A stretch of 64,000 nucleotides of DNA from Sporosarcina sp. BI001-red (GTDB lineage: Bacteria > Bacillota > Bacilli > Bacillales_A > Planococcaceae): NCBI RefSeq assembly GCF_003384035.1, contig NZ_QQAK01000012.1, positions 310,001-374,000 on the forward strand, read 5' to 3'. Position 1 is the stretch's first letter; the number at the start of each line of letters is the position of its first letter. The notes beneath the pieces are model-generated. The model was given only the letters and a program-made list of their open reading frames with translations. It ran no database searches and was not told the origin of the DNA. Positions 25,801-33,147 of the stretch are shown piece after piece. The position numbers were made by a program, and so were the translations under genes.

Positions 25801-27578
25801 TGGCAGAAGTGAAACAGACAAAATTGTCCGCACGTGGACAGTGGGAAGTATTCGTCCGACTTCTAAAATACTTGAAGCCTCACACCGTATCGATTTCGAT
25901 TGCGCTCTTGCTTCTGGCGCTCACAATTACAGGAAGCATCGTGAGTCCGCTTCTGATTCAATCATTCATCGACAACCATCTCGTCACGTTGGATTTTGGG
26001 CGCGCGGGTATCATCCGGTTGCTGGTTGCCTATGTCGCCATTCAAGTGACAGTTGTTGTGATTTCCTATTTCCAATCGCTCCGCTTTCAAAAAATTGCGC
26101 TTAAGATTATCCAACAAATCCGAATCGATGCGTTCACTAAAGTACAAGGACTTGGAATGCGCTATTTCGATAAAACACCAGCGGGTGCAATCGTTTCCCG
26201 GGTGACAAACGATACGGAAGCGATCAAAGAAATGTTTGTGAGTGTTGTTGTCACATTCCTGCAAGCAATCTTCGGAATCATCGGAGTTTACATCGCGCTA
26301 TTCTCACTAGATGCGAGACTGGCATTGTATTCTATGGTGTTGTTACCCATATTCCTTATTCTAATATCGGTCTATCGTCATTACAGCGCAGACTTTTATC
26401 AAGATATCCGGGAACGACTTAGTCAATTGAACGGAAAAATCTCCGAATCCCTCTCAGGAATGGGCATGATTCAAGCGTTCCGCCAAGAAAAGCGGCTCGC
26501 AGATGAATTCGAGTCGATCAACGATGGACACTATCGGGCCGGAGTCCGGAACATTAAGTTCGACAGCATCTTACTCGGACCGTTCATTGACTTGTTATAT
26601 GCTGCAGCCGTTGTTTGTACGCTTGCATACTTCGGATTCACATCGCTTTCCACTGCAGTCGACGTAGGTGTCATCTATGCATTTACGACATTACTCAGCC
26701 GCCTGTTCCAACCCGTACAGCAAGTGATGAACCGGATGTCCATTTTCCAGCAGGCGCTTGTTTCAGCATCGCGCGTTTTCACACTGATTGACGAACCGGA
26801 CATGGAACCTGTTCAACAAGCGGAAAGGGATGCAAAGATTACAGAAGGAACCATCATCTTTGACGGCGTCACATTTAGTTATGACGGCAAAACGGACGTA
26901 TTGAAAGATATTTCATTCACCGCAAATGCAGGTGAAACTGTCGCTCTGGTTGGGCATACCGGCAGCGGGAAAAGTTCAATCATCAACTTACTTATGAGGT
27001 TCTATGAGTACGAGCACGGTTCCATTAGTATTGATGGACGTTCCCTGAAGTCCTATCCAATGGAGGAATTACGCGACAAAGTCGGCCTAGTTCTTCAAGA
27101 TCCATTCATGTTTTACGGGGATGTTGAAAGTAATATCCGACTGCATAACGAATCGATGACATCCGAAGAGGTTCGAGCAGCATCGGAATTCGTACAAGCG
27201 AATAAGTTCATTGAACAATTAGAGGGGGACTACGCGCACAAAGTGATGGAGCGCGGCGCCACATTGTCGAGTGGACAGCGACAGCTCATTGCATTTGCAC
27301 GGACGATGGCAGTAGACCCTAAAATCCTTGTACTCGATGAAGCGACCGCCAATATAGATACTGAAACGGAAATCGCAATCCAAGCCAGCCTGCAAAAGAT
27401 GCGGAAAGGGAGGACGACGATTGCCATTGCACACCGACTCAGTACAATCCAAGATGCGGAACTAATTTTAGTGTTGCACAAGGGGGAGATTGCTGAACGT
27501 GGAACCCACCAGCAACTCCTTAGTATGAAGGGACTCTATTATAAGATGTATCAGTTGCAGAACGGTCAGACCGCTTAA
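25800..27578 (+). CDS. Heterodimeric ABC multidrug exporter, subunit B (catalytic half)
   Basis: 592 residues, six helices plus an NBD. Walker A is GHTGSGKS; Walker B LVLDEATANID keeps the catalytic glutamate; the signature is TLSSGQRQ, with serine replacing the first glycine of LSGGQ. The degenerate signature here is complementary to the degenerate Walker B in subunit A, the arrangement known in BmrC/BmrD, TM287/288 and LmrC/D. Starts at ATG 25800 on the stop codon of subunit A, implying coupled translation. A hairpin follows at 27588. Confidence 0.88.
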   Translation: MAEVKQTKLSARGQWEVFVRLLKYLKPHTVSISIALLLLALTITGSIVSPLLIQSFIDNHLVTLDFGRAGIIRLLVAYVAIQVTVVVISYFQSLRFQKIALKIIQQIRIDAFTKVQGLGMRYFDKTPAGAIVSRVTNDTEAIKEMFVSVVVTFLQAIFGIIGVYIALFSLDARLALYSMVLLPIFLILISVYRHYSADFYQDIRERLSQLNGKISESLSGMGMIQAFRQEKRLADEFESINDGHYRAGVRNIKFDSILLGPFIDLLYAAAVVCTLAYFGFTSLSTAVDVGVIYAFTTLLSRLFQPVQQVMNRMSIFQQALVSASRVFTLIDEPDMEPVQQAERDAKITEGTIIFDGVTFSYDGKTDVLKDISFTANAGETVALVGHTGSGKSSIINLLMRFYEYEHGSISIDGRSLKSYPMEELRDKVGLVLQDPFMFYGDVESNIRLHNESMTSEEVRAASEFVQANKFIEQLEGDYAHKVMERGATLSSGQRQLIAFARTMAVDPKILVLDEATANIDTETEIAIQASLQKMRKGRTTIAIAHRLSTIQDAELILVLHKGEIAERGTHQQLLSMKGLYYKMYQLQNGQTA

Positions 27579-27587
27579 ATTTTCTTG

Positions 27588-27631
27588 TTTCCAACCCCGT
27601 ATGTGTCATCGTGCACATACGGGGTTGGAAA
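27588..27631. terminator. Strong hairpin after the ABC exporter operon
   Basis: An 18-bp perfect stem (27588-27605 with 27614-27631) with an 8-base loop. No T tract follows, so termination is likely Rho- or protein-assisted, or the hairpin protects the mRNA end. Confidence 0.6.
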
Positions 27632-27727
27632 TGTGTCATAAACTGTTCACAGACAAAATGTACGTATTCGAGGACGCGTTCTGATACGATGGATAGGAAA
27701 AAGAAAAAATCTAGAGGGGGAAGTTCC

Positions 27728-28438
27728 TTGGCAACAGATGTGAACGTATTCCTAGCATTCGGCGCGGGCTTTTTAAGCTTCATATCGCCGTGTGTCTTAC
27801 CGCTGTATCCAGCTTTCATTTCCTACATTACTGGGATGTCGATCGATGATTTGCGCTCAGATAAGAAACGTATGAGCCGGAACGGAATGTTACATACGCT
27901 ATTTTTCCTTCTTGGATTTTCCATCGTATTTATTTTCCTAGGATTCGGATCCTCATTTATCGGTCGTTTCTTTATCGAGTATATGGATCTTCTTCGGCAA
28001 ATTGGCGCCATCTTCATCGTATTATTTGGTCTAATGGTTGTTGGGATCTTCACACCAAAGTTTTTAATGGCGGAACGCAAACTACAGTTTAAAAATCGAC
28101 CGTCCGGCTACTTAGGATCTGCACTCATCGGACTTGCATTTTCAGCAGGCTGGCAGCCATGTATGGGTCCCATTATTGGTGCCATAATCGGACTTGCCGC
28201 TTCAAATCCAGGTTCGAGTATGCTGTATATGATGACCTACGTCCTTGGATTCGCGATTCCATTTTTTGTACTGTCATTCTTCGTAACTCGTCTTGGATGG
28301 ATCCGTACACATAATCAGACGATTATGCGGATAGGCGGAGCCTTTATGATTGTCTTCGGTATCGTGTTATTCTTTGACGGTATGACGTTCTTAATCAGCT
28401 TACTCAGTCCGATCTTTGGAGATTTCCAAGGTTTTTAA
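27728..28438 (+). CDS. ccdA: Cytochrome c biogenesis / thiol-disulfide transporter CcdA
   Basis: 236 residues with six helices, the length of Bacillus CcdA. The first helix holds the redox motif FLSFISPCVLPLYPAF, and the matching cysteine is in SAGWQPCMGPIIGA. It carries reducing power from cytoplasmic thioredoxin to outside-facing thiol proteins. TTG 27728 has AGAGGGGG upstream; the longer frame from 27611 is a chance extension. Followed by a thioredoxin-like gene and ccdC. Confidence 0.9.
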   Translation: MATDVNVFLAFGAGFLSFISPCVLPLYPAFISYITGMSIDDLRSDKKRMSRNGMLHTLFFLLGFSIVFIFLGFGSSFIGRFFIEYMDLLRQIGAIFIVLFGLMVVGIFTPKFLMAERKLQFKNRPSGYLGSALIGLAFSAGWQPCMGPIIGAIIGLAASNPGSSMLYMMTYVLGFAIPFFVLSFFVTRLGWIRTHNQTIMRIGGAFMIVFGIVLFFDGMTFLISLLSPIFGDFQGF

Positions 28439-28458
28439 CCATCAAGGAGGATTGAACA

Positions 28459-28779
28459 ATGAACGAAGTTATGTCTTTTGAAGCATGGCAAGAACTCTTA
28501 ACACAGCAAGAAGCTATGCTATTATTCGTGAAAACCGATCATTGTTCTGTATGTGATGGGCTGTATCCACAAGTTGAAGTGCTTACTGAACAGTATTCAT
28601 TTCCGTTCTATTATGTGAATGTCGCGAAAGTGCCAGAAATGGCAGGGCAGCTTTCTCTGTTTACAGCACCTGCTGTATTGTTATTCAGGCAAGGAAAAGA
28701 AACGACTCGGTTTGCGAGGTTTGTTCCGATGGAGCCACTTCGCAAACGGTTGGAGGAGCTGAAGGAGGCGCACGGATGA
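28459..28779 (+). CDS. Thioredoxin-like protein
   Basis: 106 residues with the thioredoxin fold pattern and a CSVC active site (LLFVKTDHCSVCDGLYP). The usual cis-proline is in LFTAPAVLLF. No signal peptide, so cytoplasmic. ATG 28459 has AAGGAGG. Between ccdA and ccdC; in B. subtilis the middle gene is a receiver-domain protein (CcdB/YneI), so this neighbourhood differs. Likely the electron donor or a redox partner of CcdA. Confidence 0.82.
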   Translation: MNEVMSFEAWQELLTQQEAMLLFVKTDHCSVCDGLYPQVEVLTEQYSFPFYYVNVAKVPEMAGQLSLFTAPAVLLFRQGKETTRFARFVPMEPLRKRLEELKEAHG

Positions 28780-29306
28780 GTCAACTCCAAGAACTGATTG
28801 ATACAGTTTTCAATAAAATTCCGCCCGTCTATTTAATCGTCGGTTCAACAGTTGCATTTTTCTTCATGGGGATTTTGGCGTTCTTTGTCCGTTCCAAAGC
28901 GGCTGATCGCCCGATTTCACCGATTCGTATTATACTGCCACCGTTGTTCATGTCTTCCGGGATGCTCATGTTTTTGTTTACTCAATTCCAGGTTCCGTGG
29001 AGTCAGGTGATGGAAGCGGCGGCTGTAGGGCTGCTCTTTTCAACGATTTTGATTGCAACAACAAATTTCGAGAAGAAAAATGGTCAATTGTTCGTCAAGC
29101 GATCGAAAGCGTTTGTCTTCATTTTGGCGGGCTTACTCATCTTCCGCCTGATCGCCAAACTGATCCTCAGTAGCTCGATCGATGTCGGAGAACTTGCCGG
29201 GATGTTCTTCATCCTCGCATTTGCGATGATCGTTCCATGGCGCATTGGTATGCTTATTAAATACAACAACCTAAAAAAAAGAGAGAGACTTACGGTCATC
29301 AAATGA
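28776..29306 (+). CDS. ccdC: CcdC family membrane protein
   Basis: 176 residues with about five hydrophobic helices, starting with a short helical tail (MSQLQELIDTVFNKI). The pattern SPIRIILPPLFMSSGMLMF is that of the CcdC/YneJ family, linked to ccdA in Bacillus. Overlaps the thioredoxin-like gene by four bases (ATGA), so translation is coupled. The stop lies inside the loop of the following terminator. Confidence 0.85.
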   Translation: MSQLQELIDTVFNKIPPVYLIVGSTVAFFFMGILAFFVRSKAADRPISPIRIILPPLFMSSGMLMFLFTQFQVPWSQVMEAAAVGLLFSTILIATTNFEKKNGQLFVKRSKAFVFILAGLLIFRLIAKLILSSSIDVGELAGMFFILAFAMIVPWRIGMLIKYNNLKKRERLTVIK

Positions 29307-29324
29307 CCAAGTCTCTCTCTTTTT
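29276..29324. terminator. Bidirectional terminator between ccdC and the DUF2621 gene
   Basis: A 16-bp perfect stem with flanking A and T runs, serving both convergent genes. Confidence 0.9.
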
Positions 29325-29327
29325 GTG

Positions 29328-29750
29328 TTAAAAAAGATGCTCATATGGTGTCATGTCGACATCCATAGTCGTGAGCTTCTTACGTAAGAATTTGTGGTCG
29401 CGTTTCGGCGTTGCCACGATGTACCCACGGATAATATGATCGAATTCAATCGAATTCGCATGCTCATCGAGTGCAATCTGACCGATACGACCTGCAATCT
29501 TCTGCTTTGCTACCGGACGGAATAACTCAGGAACCGGCTGGACAAGTTCGTTCAACAACCCCTTCGCTTCGGAATTCCATAAATGAAGCGAGTTGTCCAC
29601 GTAGTACTCTTCCCAGTCCAATGTCGACTTCCCATCTTCCTTCGGGAACACTTTAAGGAATTTGCGGAACATGAAAAATCCGCCAATCCCAAACAAGCCG
29701 ATTAAGACAATACACCAAAATACAATAAACCAGATAAACCAGCCTGGCAT
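29328..29750 (-). CDS. DUF2621 membrane-anchored protein (YneK-like)
   Basis: 140 residues. One N-terminal helix (WFIWFIVFWCIVLIGLFGIGG) anchors a cytoplasmic domain ending with PYEHLF. The WEEYYVDNSLHLWNSEAK segment is typical for DUF2621. In B. subtilis the homologue yneK also lies next to ccdC, which supports the call. ATG 29750 follows AAAGAGGTG. Function unknown. Confidence 0.8.
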   Translation of the reverse strand: MPGWFIWFIVFWCIVLIGLFGIGGFFMFRKFLKVFPKEDGKSTLDWEEYYVDNSLHLWNSEAKGLLNELVQPVPELFRPVAKQKIAGRIGQIALDEHANSIEFDHIIRGYIVATPKRDHKFLRKKLTTMDVDMTPYEHLF

Positions 29751-29876
29751 AATACGTTCACCTCTTTAAGACTCTCTACGCTCTCAATTGTAACTGTAAA
29801 CTTAAAAACTTTCACGAACATTGTATCCTTTTCTGCGAGTTTCGTCTATCTAGACTGTGAAAGGAGGGGAACGCAC

Positions 29877-30098
29877 ATGGCAGCAGCACTCGAGTTTCAA
29901 ACAGCAGTCGGTAAGATTTTCTACAACGCAGGCTCTACACCCGATGGACGTCTCATCCGCAAGTCACAAAGCTATCGTTTCATCGAACAAAATGCGACAC
30001 CGGCAAACTTGCAGATTGCACTTTCTGCACTTGGCCAACTGTCTTCTATGACAGTCATGTCTTATGAAAAAATCGTCACATCTGAAATTACAGACTAA
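29877..30098 (+). CDS. DUF1659 family protein
   Basis: 73 residues, AALEFQTAVGKIFYNAG then YRFIEQNATPANLQIAL, matching DUF1659. These short cytoplasmic proteins nearly always occur with DUF2922 and YvrJ-type genes, as here. AAGGAGGGG upstream of ATG 29877. Function unknown. Confidence 0.8.
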   Translation: MAAALEFQTAVGKIFYNAGSTPDGRLIRKSQSYRFIEQNATPANLQIALSALGQLSSMTVMSYEKIVTSEITD

Positions 30099-30123
30099 CT
30101 AACAAAAAAGGAGGAATTCACAA

Positions 30124-30345
30124 ATGGCACTCACACTTCAACTCGTATTTACAAAGTCAGACGGAAAAGATTTTGTCCTATCCGTCGATGATCCGCGTCC
30201 CGGGGTCACACCCGCTGAAGTTCAGACCGCAATGGAGCAGATCATTGCATCCGGTGTGTTCAAAAGGGATGGGGACGTCCTGACCGCTGTGAAGAGCGCT
30301 CGCATTATCGATCGATCGGTGAATGATCTGATTAGCAACAAGTAA
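30124..30345 (+). CDS. DUF2922 family protein
   Basis: 73 residues: LTLQLVFTKSDGKDFVLSVD with DDPRPGVTPAEVQTAMEQII, matching DUF2922. It starts 25 bases after the DUF1659 gene, with AAGGAGG. Followed by a terminator at 30364-30400. Function unknown; same operon as its neighbour. Confidence 0.82.
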   Translation: MALTLQLVFTKSDGKDFVLSVDDPRPGVTPAEVQTAMEQIIASGVFKRDGDVLTAVKSARIIDRSVNDLISNK

Positions 30346-30363
30346 TACGATAAAAGTAGGTAG

Positions 30364-30400
30364 GCCGGTCCCTAGTCAACTGACAGGGGCCGGCTTTTTT
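30364..30400 (+). terminator. Intrinsic terminator after DUF2922
   Basis: GC-rich stem GCCGGTCCC with GGGGCCGGC (one wobble) then a run of six T. May allow partial read-through to the YvrJ gene. Confidence 0.8.
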
Positions 30401-30453
30401 AAAACCAAGCAATAAGACTTGCATGGCATACCCAATTAAAGGAGGCGAATGTG

Positions 30454-30594
30454 ATGGAACAATTGTTGGAACAAACCATGGGGTTCATCCAGGAGGTGGG
30501 CTTTCCGGTTTTTGTATCCTTGTACCTGCTCCACCGCCTGGAAGTGAAGCTCGAAGCGATTCACGGAGCGCTCATTACACTAAAAGTGAAGTAG
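30454..30594 (+). CDS. YvrJ family protein
   Basis: 46 residues: one membrane helix (GFPVFVSLYLLHRLE) followed by a helical tail (VKLEAIHGALITLK). This is the YvrJ pattern, a holin-like single-pass peptide of unknown function. AAAGGAGG at about 30438-30445; GTG 30451 is an alternative start. It completes the common DUF1659-DUF2922-YvrJ cluster. Confidence 0.8.
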   Translation: MEQLLEQTMGFIQEVGFPVFVSLYLLHRLEVKLEAIHGALITLKVK

Positions 30595-30614
30595 TCTTCA
30601 CATAACCGACAAAC

Positions 30615-30652
30615 AAACGCCAAACAACCTGCAGATCCATGGTTGTTTGGCG
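30615..30652. terminator. Hairpin after the YvrJ gene
   Basis: ACGCCAAACAACC pairs with GGTTGTTTGGCGT around an 11-base loop; T-rich tail. Confidence 0.7.
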
Positions 30653-30703
30653 TTCGTTTGTAGAATATGATATGGTAAACACAATAGGTTTGGGGGAAGT
30701 GCA

Positions 30704-31291
30704 ATGAAGAAAAAGGCAATCGTTTTTGGCGTCATTATGATGGCACTGGCATTGAGTGCATGCTCCGGTGGATTTAAAGCAGATCATCATTACAGCATCG
30801 CGCCATTCGAATTCACGAACCAAAACAACGAAAAGGTCTCATTGGATGATTTGAAAGGTGATATCTGGCTAGCTCAGTTTGTATTCACTACATGTACGAC
30901 TGTTTGTCCGCCTATGATGACCAATATGGCGGAAATCCAAGAGAAGTTAGAAGAAAAAGGGATTGAAGACTACAAAATTGTGTCCTTCAGTGTAGATCCT
31001 GATGTCGATACACCCGAAAAACTCAAAGAATATTTAGGCCGTTTCGATGTTAAGGATTCCTCAAAATGGGAAATGCTCACTGGTTATACGATGGAGGACA
31101 TAAGCGATCTTGCGGTGAAGTCCTTTAAAATGCCTGTAATTGACGATCCAAATTCAGACCAAGTGATTCACGGATCCCGCTTTGGTTTAGTCGATAAAGA
31201 AGGAAAAGTCGTTAAATCATATTCTGGTAACGGCGACGTTCCGTTCGATACAATCGTGAAAGACATGAAAGCACTAAGCAAACAAGACTAA
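30704..31291 (+). CDS. SCO1/SenC family copper-binding lipoprotein
   Basis: 195 residues. The lipobox LALSAC anchors it on the outer face of the membrane. The SCO thioredoxin-like domain has the copper motif CTTVC (TTCTTVCPPMM), and the conserved histidine is in VIHGSRFGLVD. Bacillus SCO (YpmQ) delivers copper to the CuA site of cytochrome c oxidase. ATG 30704 follows GGGGGAAG. It sits near the CcdA-type thiol genes, which supports a respiratory role. Confidence 0.9.
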   Translation: MKKKAIVFGVIMMALALSACSGGFKADHHYSIAPFEFTNQNNEKVSLDDLKGDIWLAQFVFTTCTTVCPPMMTNMAEIQEKLEEKGIEDYKIVSFSVDPDVDTPEKLKEYLGRFDVKDSSKWEMLTGYTMEDISDLAVKSFKMPVIDDPNSDQVIHGSRFGLVDKEGKVVKSYSGNGDVPFDTIVKDMKALSKQD

Positions 31292-31315
31292 ATCGTACAG
31301 AGAGGAGAGGGACGA

Positions 31316-31981
31316 GTGAAGAAAAAGAAGCGCAGCCTAACGACGAAAGCTAAAGTCTTGCTAATCGCGCTGCTTATTCCTGTTTCAGTCGTCCTCTTCA
31401 CCTTGACTGCGATTATTTGGACAAGCATCAGCCATCCGGAAGTCATTAAAAAGTCGGCCAGCACGTTGATGGATCTGTCAGATCGACATGGTGGGTTGAC
31501 GATTCCTGAAGAATATATTCCGATTTATAAAGCCGCCGCCAAAGAATACAACATTCCATGGACGTTGCTTGCTGCACACCATCGGGTGGAAACGCGCTTT
31601 TCCACAATGAAAACAATGGTCTCACCGACAGGAGCCGAAGGGCATATGCAATTCATGCCGTGTACGTTCGTTGGATGGAGCTATCCAGGGTGTACGGGTT
31701 TAGGAAAAGGGGATATCCCCGAAGAGGATAAAACCAACCCTGATGTGATCGCAAAGTATGGCGGGTATGGAGTAGATGGAAATGGCGATGGAATTGCTGA
31801 TCCATACAACTTGGAAGATGCCATCTTTAGCGCTGCTAACTACCTATCACAAAGTGGGGCAGCAGACGGACAAATCGAAAAGGCCATCTTTCACTACAAC
31901 CATAGTGATAAATACGTAGAAGACGTTCTTTGGTTTTTTGAAGAATATGAAGCACAACAAACCCAGCAAGCGCAAAAATAA
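31316..31981 (+). CDS. Membrane-anchored lytic transglycosylase
   Basis: 221 residues. One N-terminal helix (VLLIALLIPVSVVLFTLTAII) anchors an outer SLT-like domain. The catalytic glutamate lies in AAHHRVETRFS; the segment SPTGAEGHMQFMPCTFVG is the usual substrate groove, and NLEDAIFSAANYLSQSG closes the domain. It cleaves the glycan strands of peptidoglycan. GTG 31316 has GAGAGGAGA upstream, and lies 24 bases after the SCO stop, so they may share a transcript. Ends in a strong terminator. Confidence 0.85.
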   Translation: MKKKKRSLTTKAKVLLIALLIPVSVVLFTLTAIIWTSISHPEVIKKSASTLMDLSDRHGGLTIPEEYIPIYKAAAKEYNIPWTLLAAHHRVETRFSTMKTMVSPTGAEGHMQFMPCTFVGWSYPGCTGLGKGDIPEEDKTNPDVIAKYGGYGVDGNGDGIADPYNLEDAIFSAANYLSQSGAADGQIEKAIFHYNHSDKYVEDVLWFFEEYEAQQTQQAQK

Positions 31982-32010
31982 AAGGACTTCGCGATTCGCG
32001 AAGTCCTTTT
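31980..32010. terminator. Bidirectional terminator
   Basis: A 14-bp stem AAAAGGACTTCGCG with its complement, three-base loop, flanked by A and T runs. Shared by the convergent genes. Confidence 0.9.
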
Positions 32011-32012
32011 TG

Positions 32013-32267
32013 TTATGCTGCTTTTCGCATAGCTTTCATAATCAGGCTGACAATGAAGACAAGAATGACAGCACCGATGATTGCTGGTACGAGATAGAAG
32101 TCTGAAACTTTAGGTCCCCAAGAGCCGAGCAGCATTCCGCCAACCCATGCACCTACGATACCTGCAATAATGTTACCAATAATTCCGCCTGGGATATCTT
32201 TCCCTAGAATAAGTCCGGCAAGCCAACCGATAATTCCGCCAATGATTAAGAACCAAATGAAACTCAT
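32013..32267 (-). CDS. GlsB/YeaQ/YmgE family stress membrane protein
   Basis: 84 residues, three short helices rich in glycine: FIWFLIIGGIIGWLAGLILG, PGGIIGNIIAGIVGAWVGG, VPAIIGAVILVFIVSLI. This is the transglycosylase-associated protein/GlsB pattern. ATG 32267 follows AAAAGGAGAGG; the longer frame from 32327 is not supported. Linked to general stress in other bacteria; the exact role is unknown. Confidence 0.88.
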   Translation of the reverse strand: MSFIWFLIIGGIIGWLAGLILGKDIPGGIIGNIIAGIVGAWVGGMLLGSWGPKVSDFYLVPAIIGAVILVFIVSLIMKAMRKAA

Positions 32268-32390
32268 TTGAAATCCTCTCCTTTTTCTAATATAGTATGT
32301 CTGATCTAGTAAGTATAATAACCGCAATTGACCTACTTGAAACCTATTAGCTAAAATTGTTCATATTGTCTCATTGGCTTTTACTAAAAC

Positions 32391-32936
32391 TTATCGAATA
32401 ATGGTAGCACCTAGCGTATTTTCGAAATGACGCAACGCCCAGTCGTGTCCAGCAGCGTCGAAACTTGCCACACCTCGTTCATGGATGACCATGGTAAATC
32501 CTTTGTTATACGCGTCTACAGCTGTATGCAAAATACAAATGTCTGTACATACACCAACTAAATGGATTTCCTGGATGCTGCGCGAACGGAGCCAAATTTC
32601 AAGTTCCGTTCCAGCGAACGCACTGTAACGGGTTTTATCCATCCAGTGGATCGATTTGCAGTTGTCTTCATGAAGTTGTTTCAACGATCCAAATGGTTCT
32701 CTTCCAGTAGTTCCACGTAAGTTATGTGGGGGGAATAGACGAGATTCAGGGTGATACGGATCGTTTTCGTCATGTACGTCCACCGCGAATACAATAGCTT
32801 CACCTTGGGCAATAAACTCCTTAGTCAGTTGCTCGACATACCTTTCAAGCGCAATTCCAGGTGCCCCACATGTCAACGCTCCATCCTCTGCGACAAAATC
32901 TTCAGTGTAGTCAATAACCAACAACGCTTTTTTCAT
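32391..32936 (-). CDS. Isochorismatase/nicotinamidase-family cysteine hydrolase
   Basis: 181 residues with the three catalytic residues: Asp in VIDYTEDF, Lys in MDKTRYSAF, and Cys in VGVCTDICILHTA, which also holds the cis-peptide-like segment. Likely a nicotinamidase (PncA-like) that turns nicotinamide into nicotinate for NAD salvage, but related amidases cannot be excluded. ATG 32936 has AAAGGA upstream. Stands alone. Confidence 0.85.
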   Translation of the reverse strand: MKKALLVIDYTEDFVAEDGALTCGAPGIALERYVEQLTKEFIAQGEAIVFAVDVHDENDPYHPESRLFPPHNLRGTTGREPFGSLKQLHEDNCKSIHWMDKTRYSAFAGTELEIWLRSRSIQEIHLVGVCTDICILHTAVDAYNKGFTMVIHERGVASFDAAGHDWALRHFENTLGATIIR

Positions 32937-33147
32937 AATCCAGCACGTCCTTTCCATATTCTGATTCCATTATGCACAGACCAACAAAAATATGCATCTA
33001 TTCTTCTTTTGTACGGTCTATCGCGTTTACTTATGGATTACTATAAATTTAATGTAATTTACTTATAGACTTTGCTGTTATATGATGGAGTAGAGAAAAG
33101 ATGCTTATTTATAGAGCCTTTTCAGTACGTAAAGGAGGAATTCAGCA

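Noticed and set aside
29877..30594. Prophage remnant (because of the holin-like YvrJ peptide)
   Set aside because: No phage structural or lysis genes surround it; the trio is a known chromosomal cluster.
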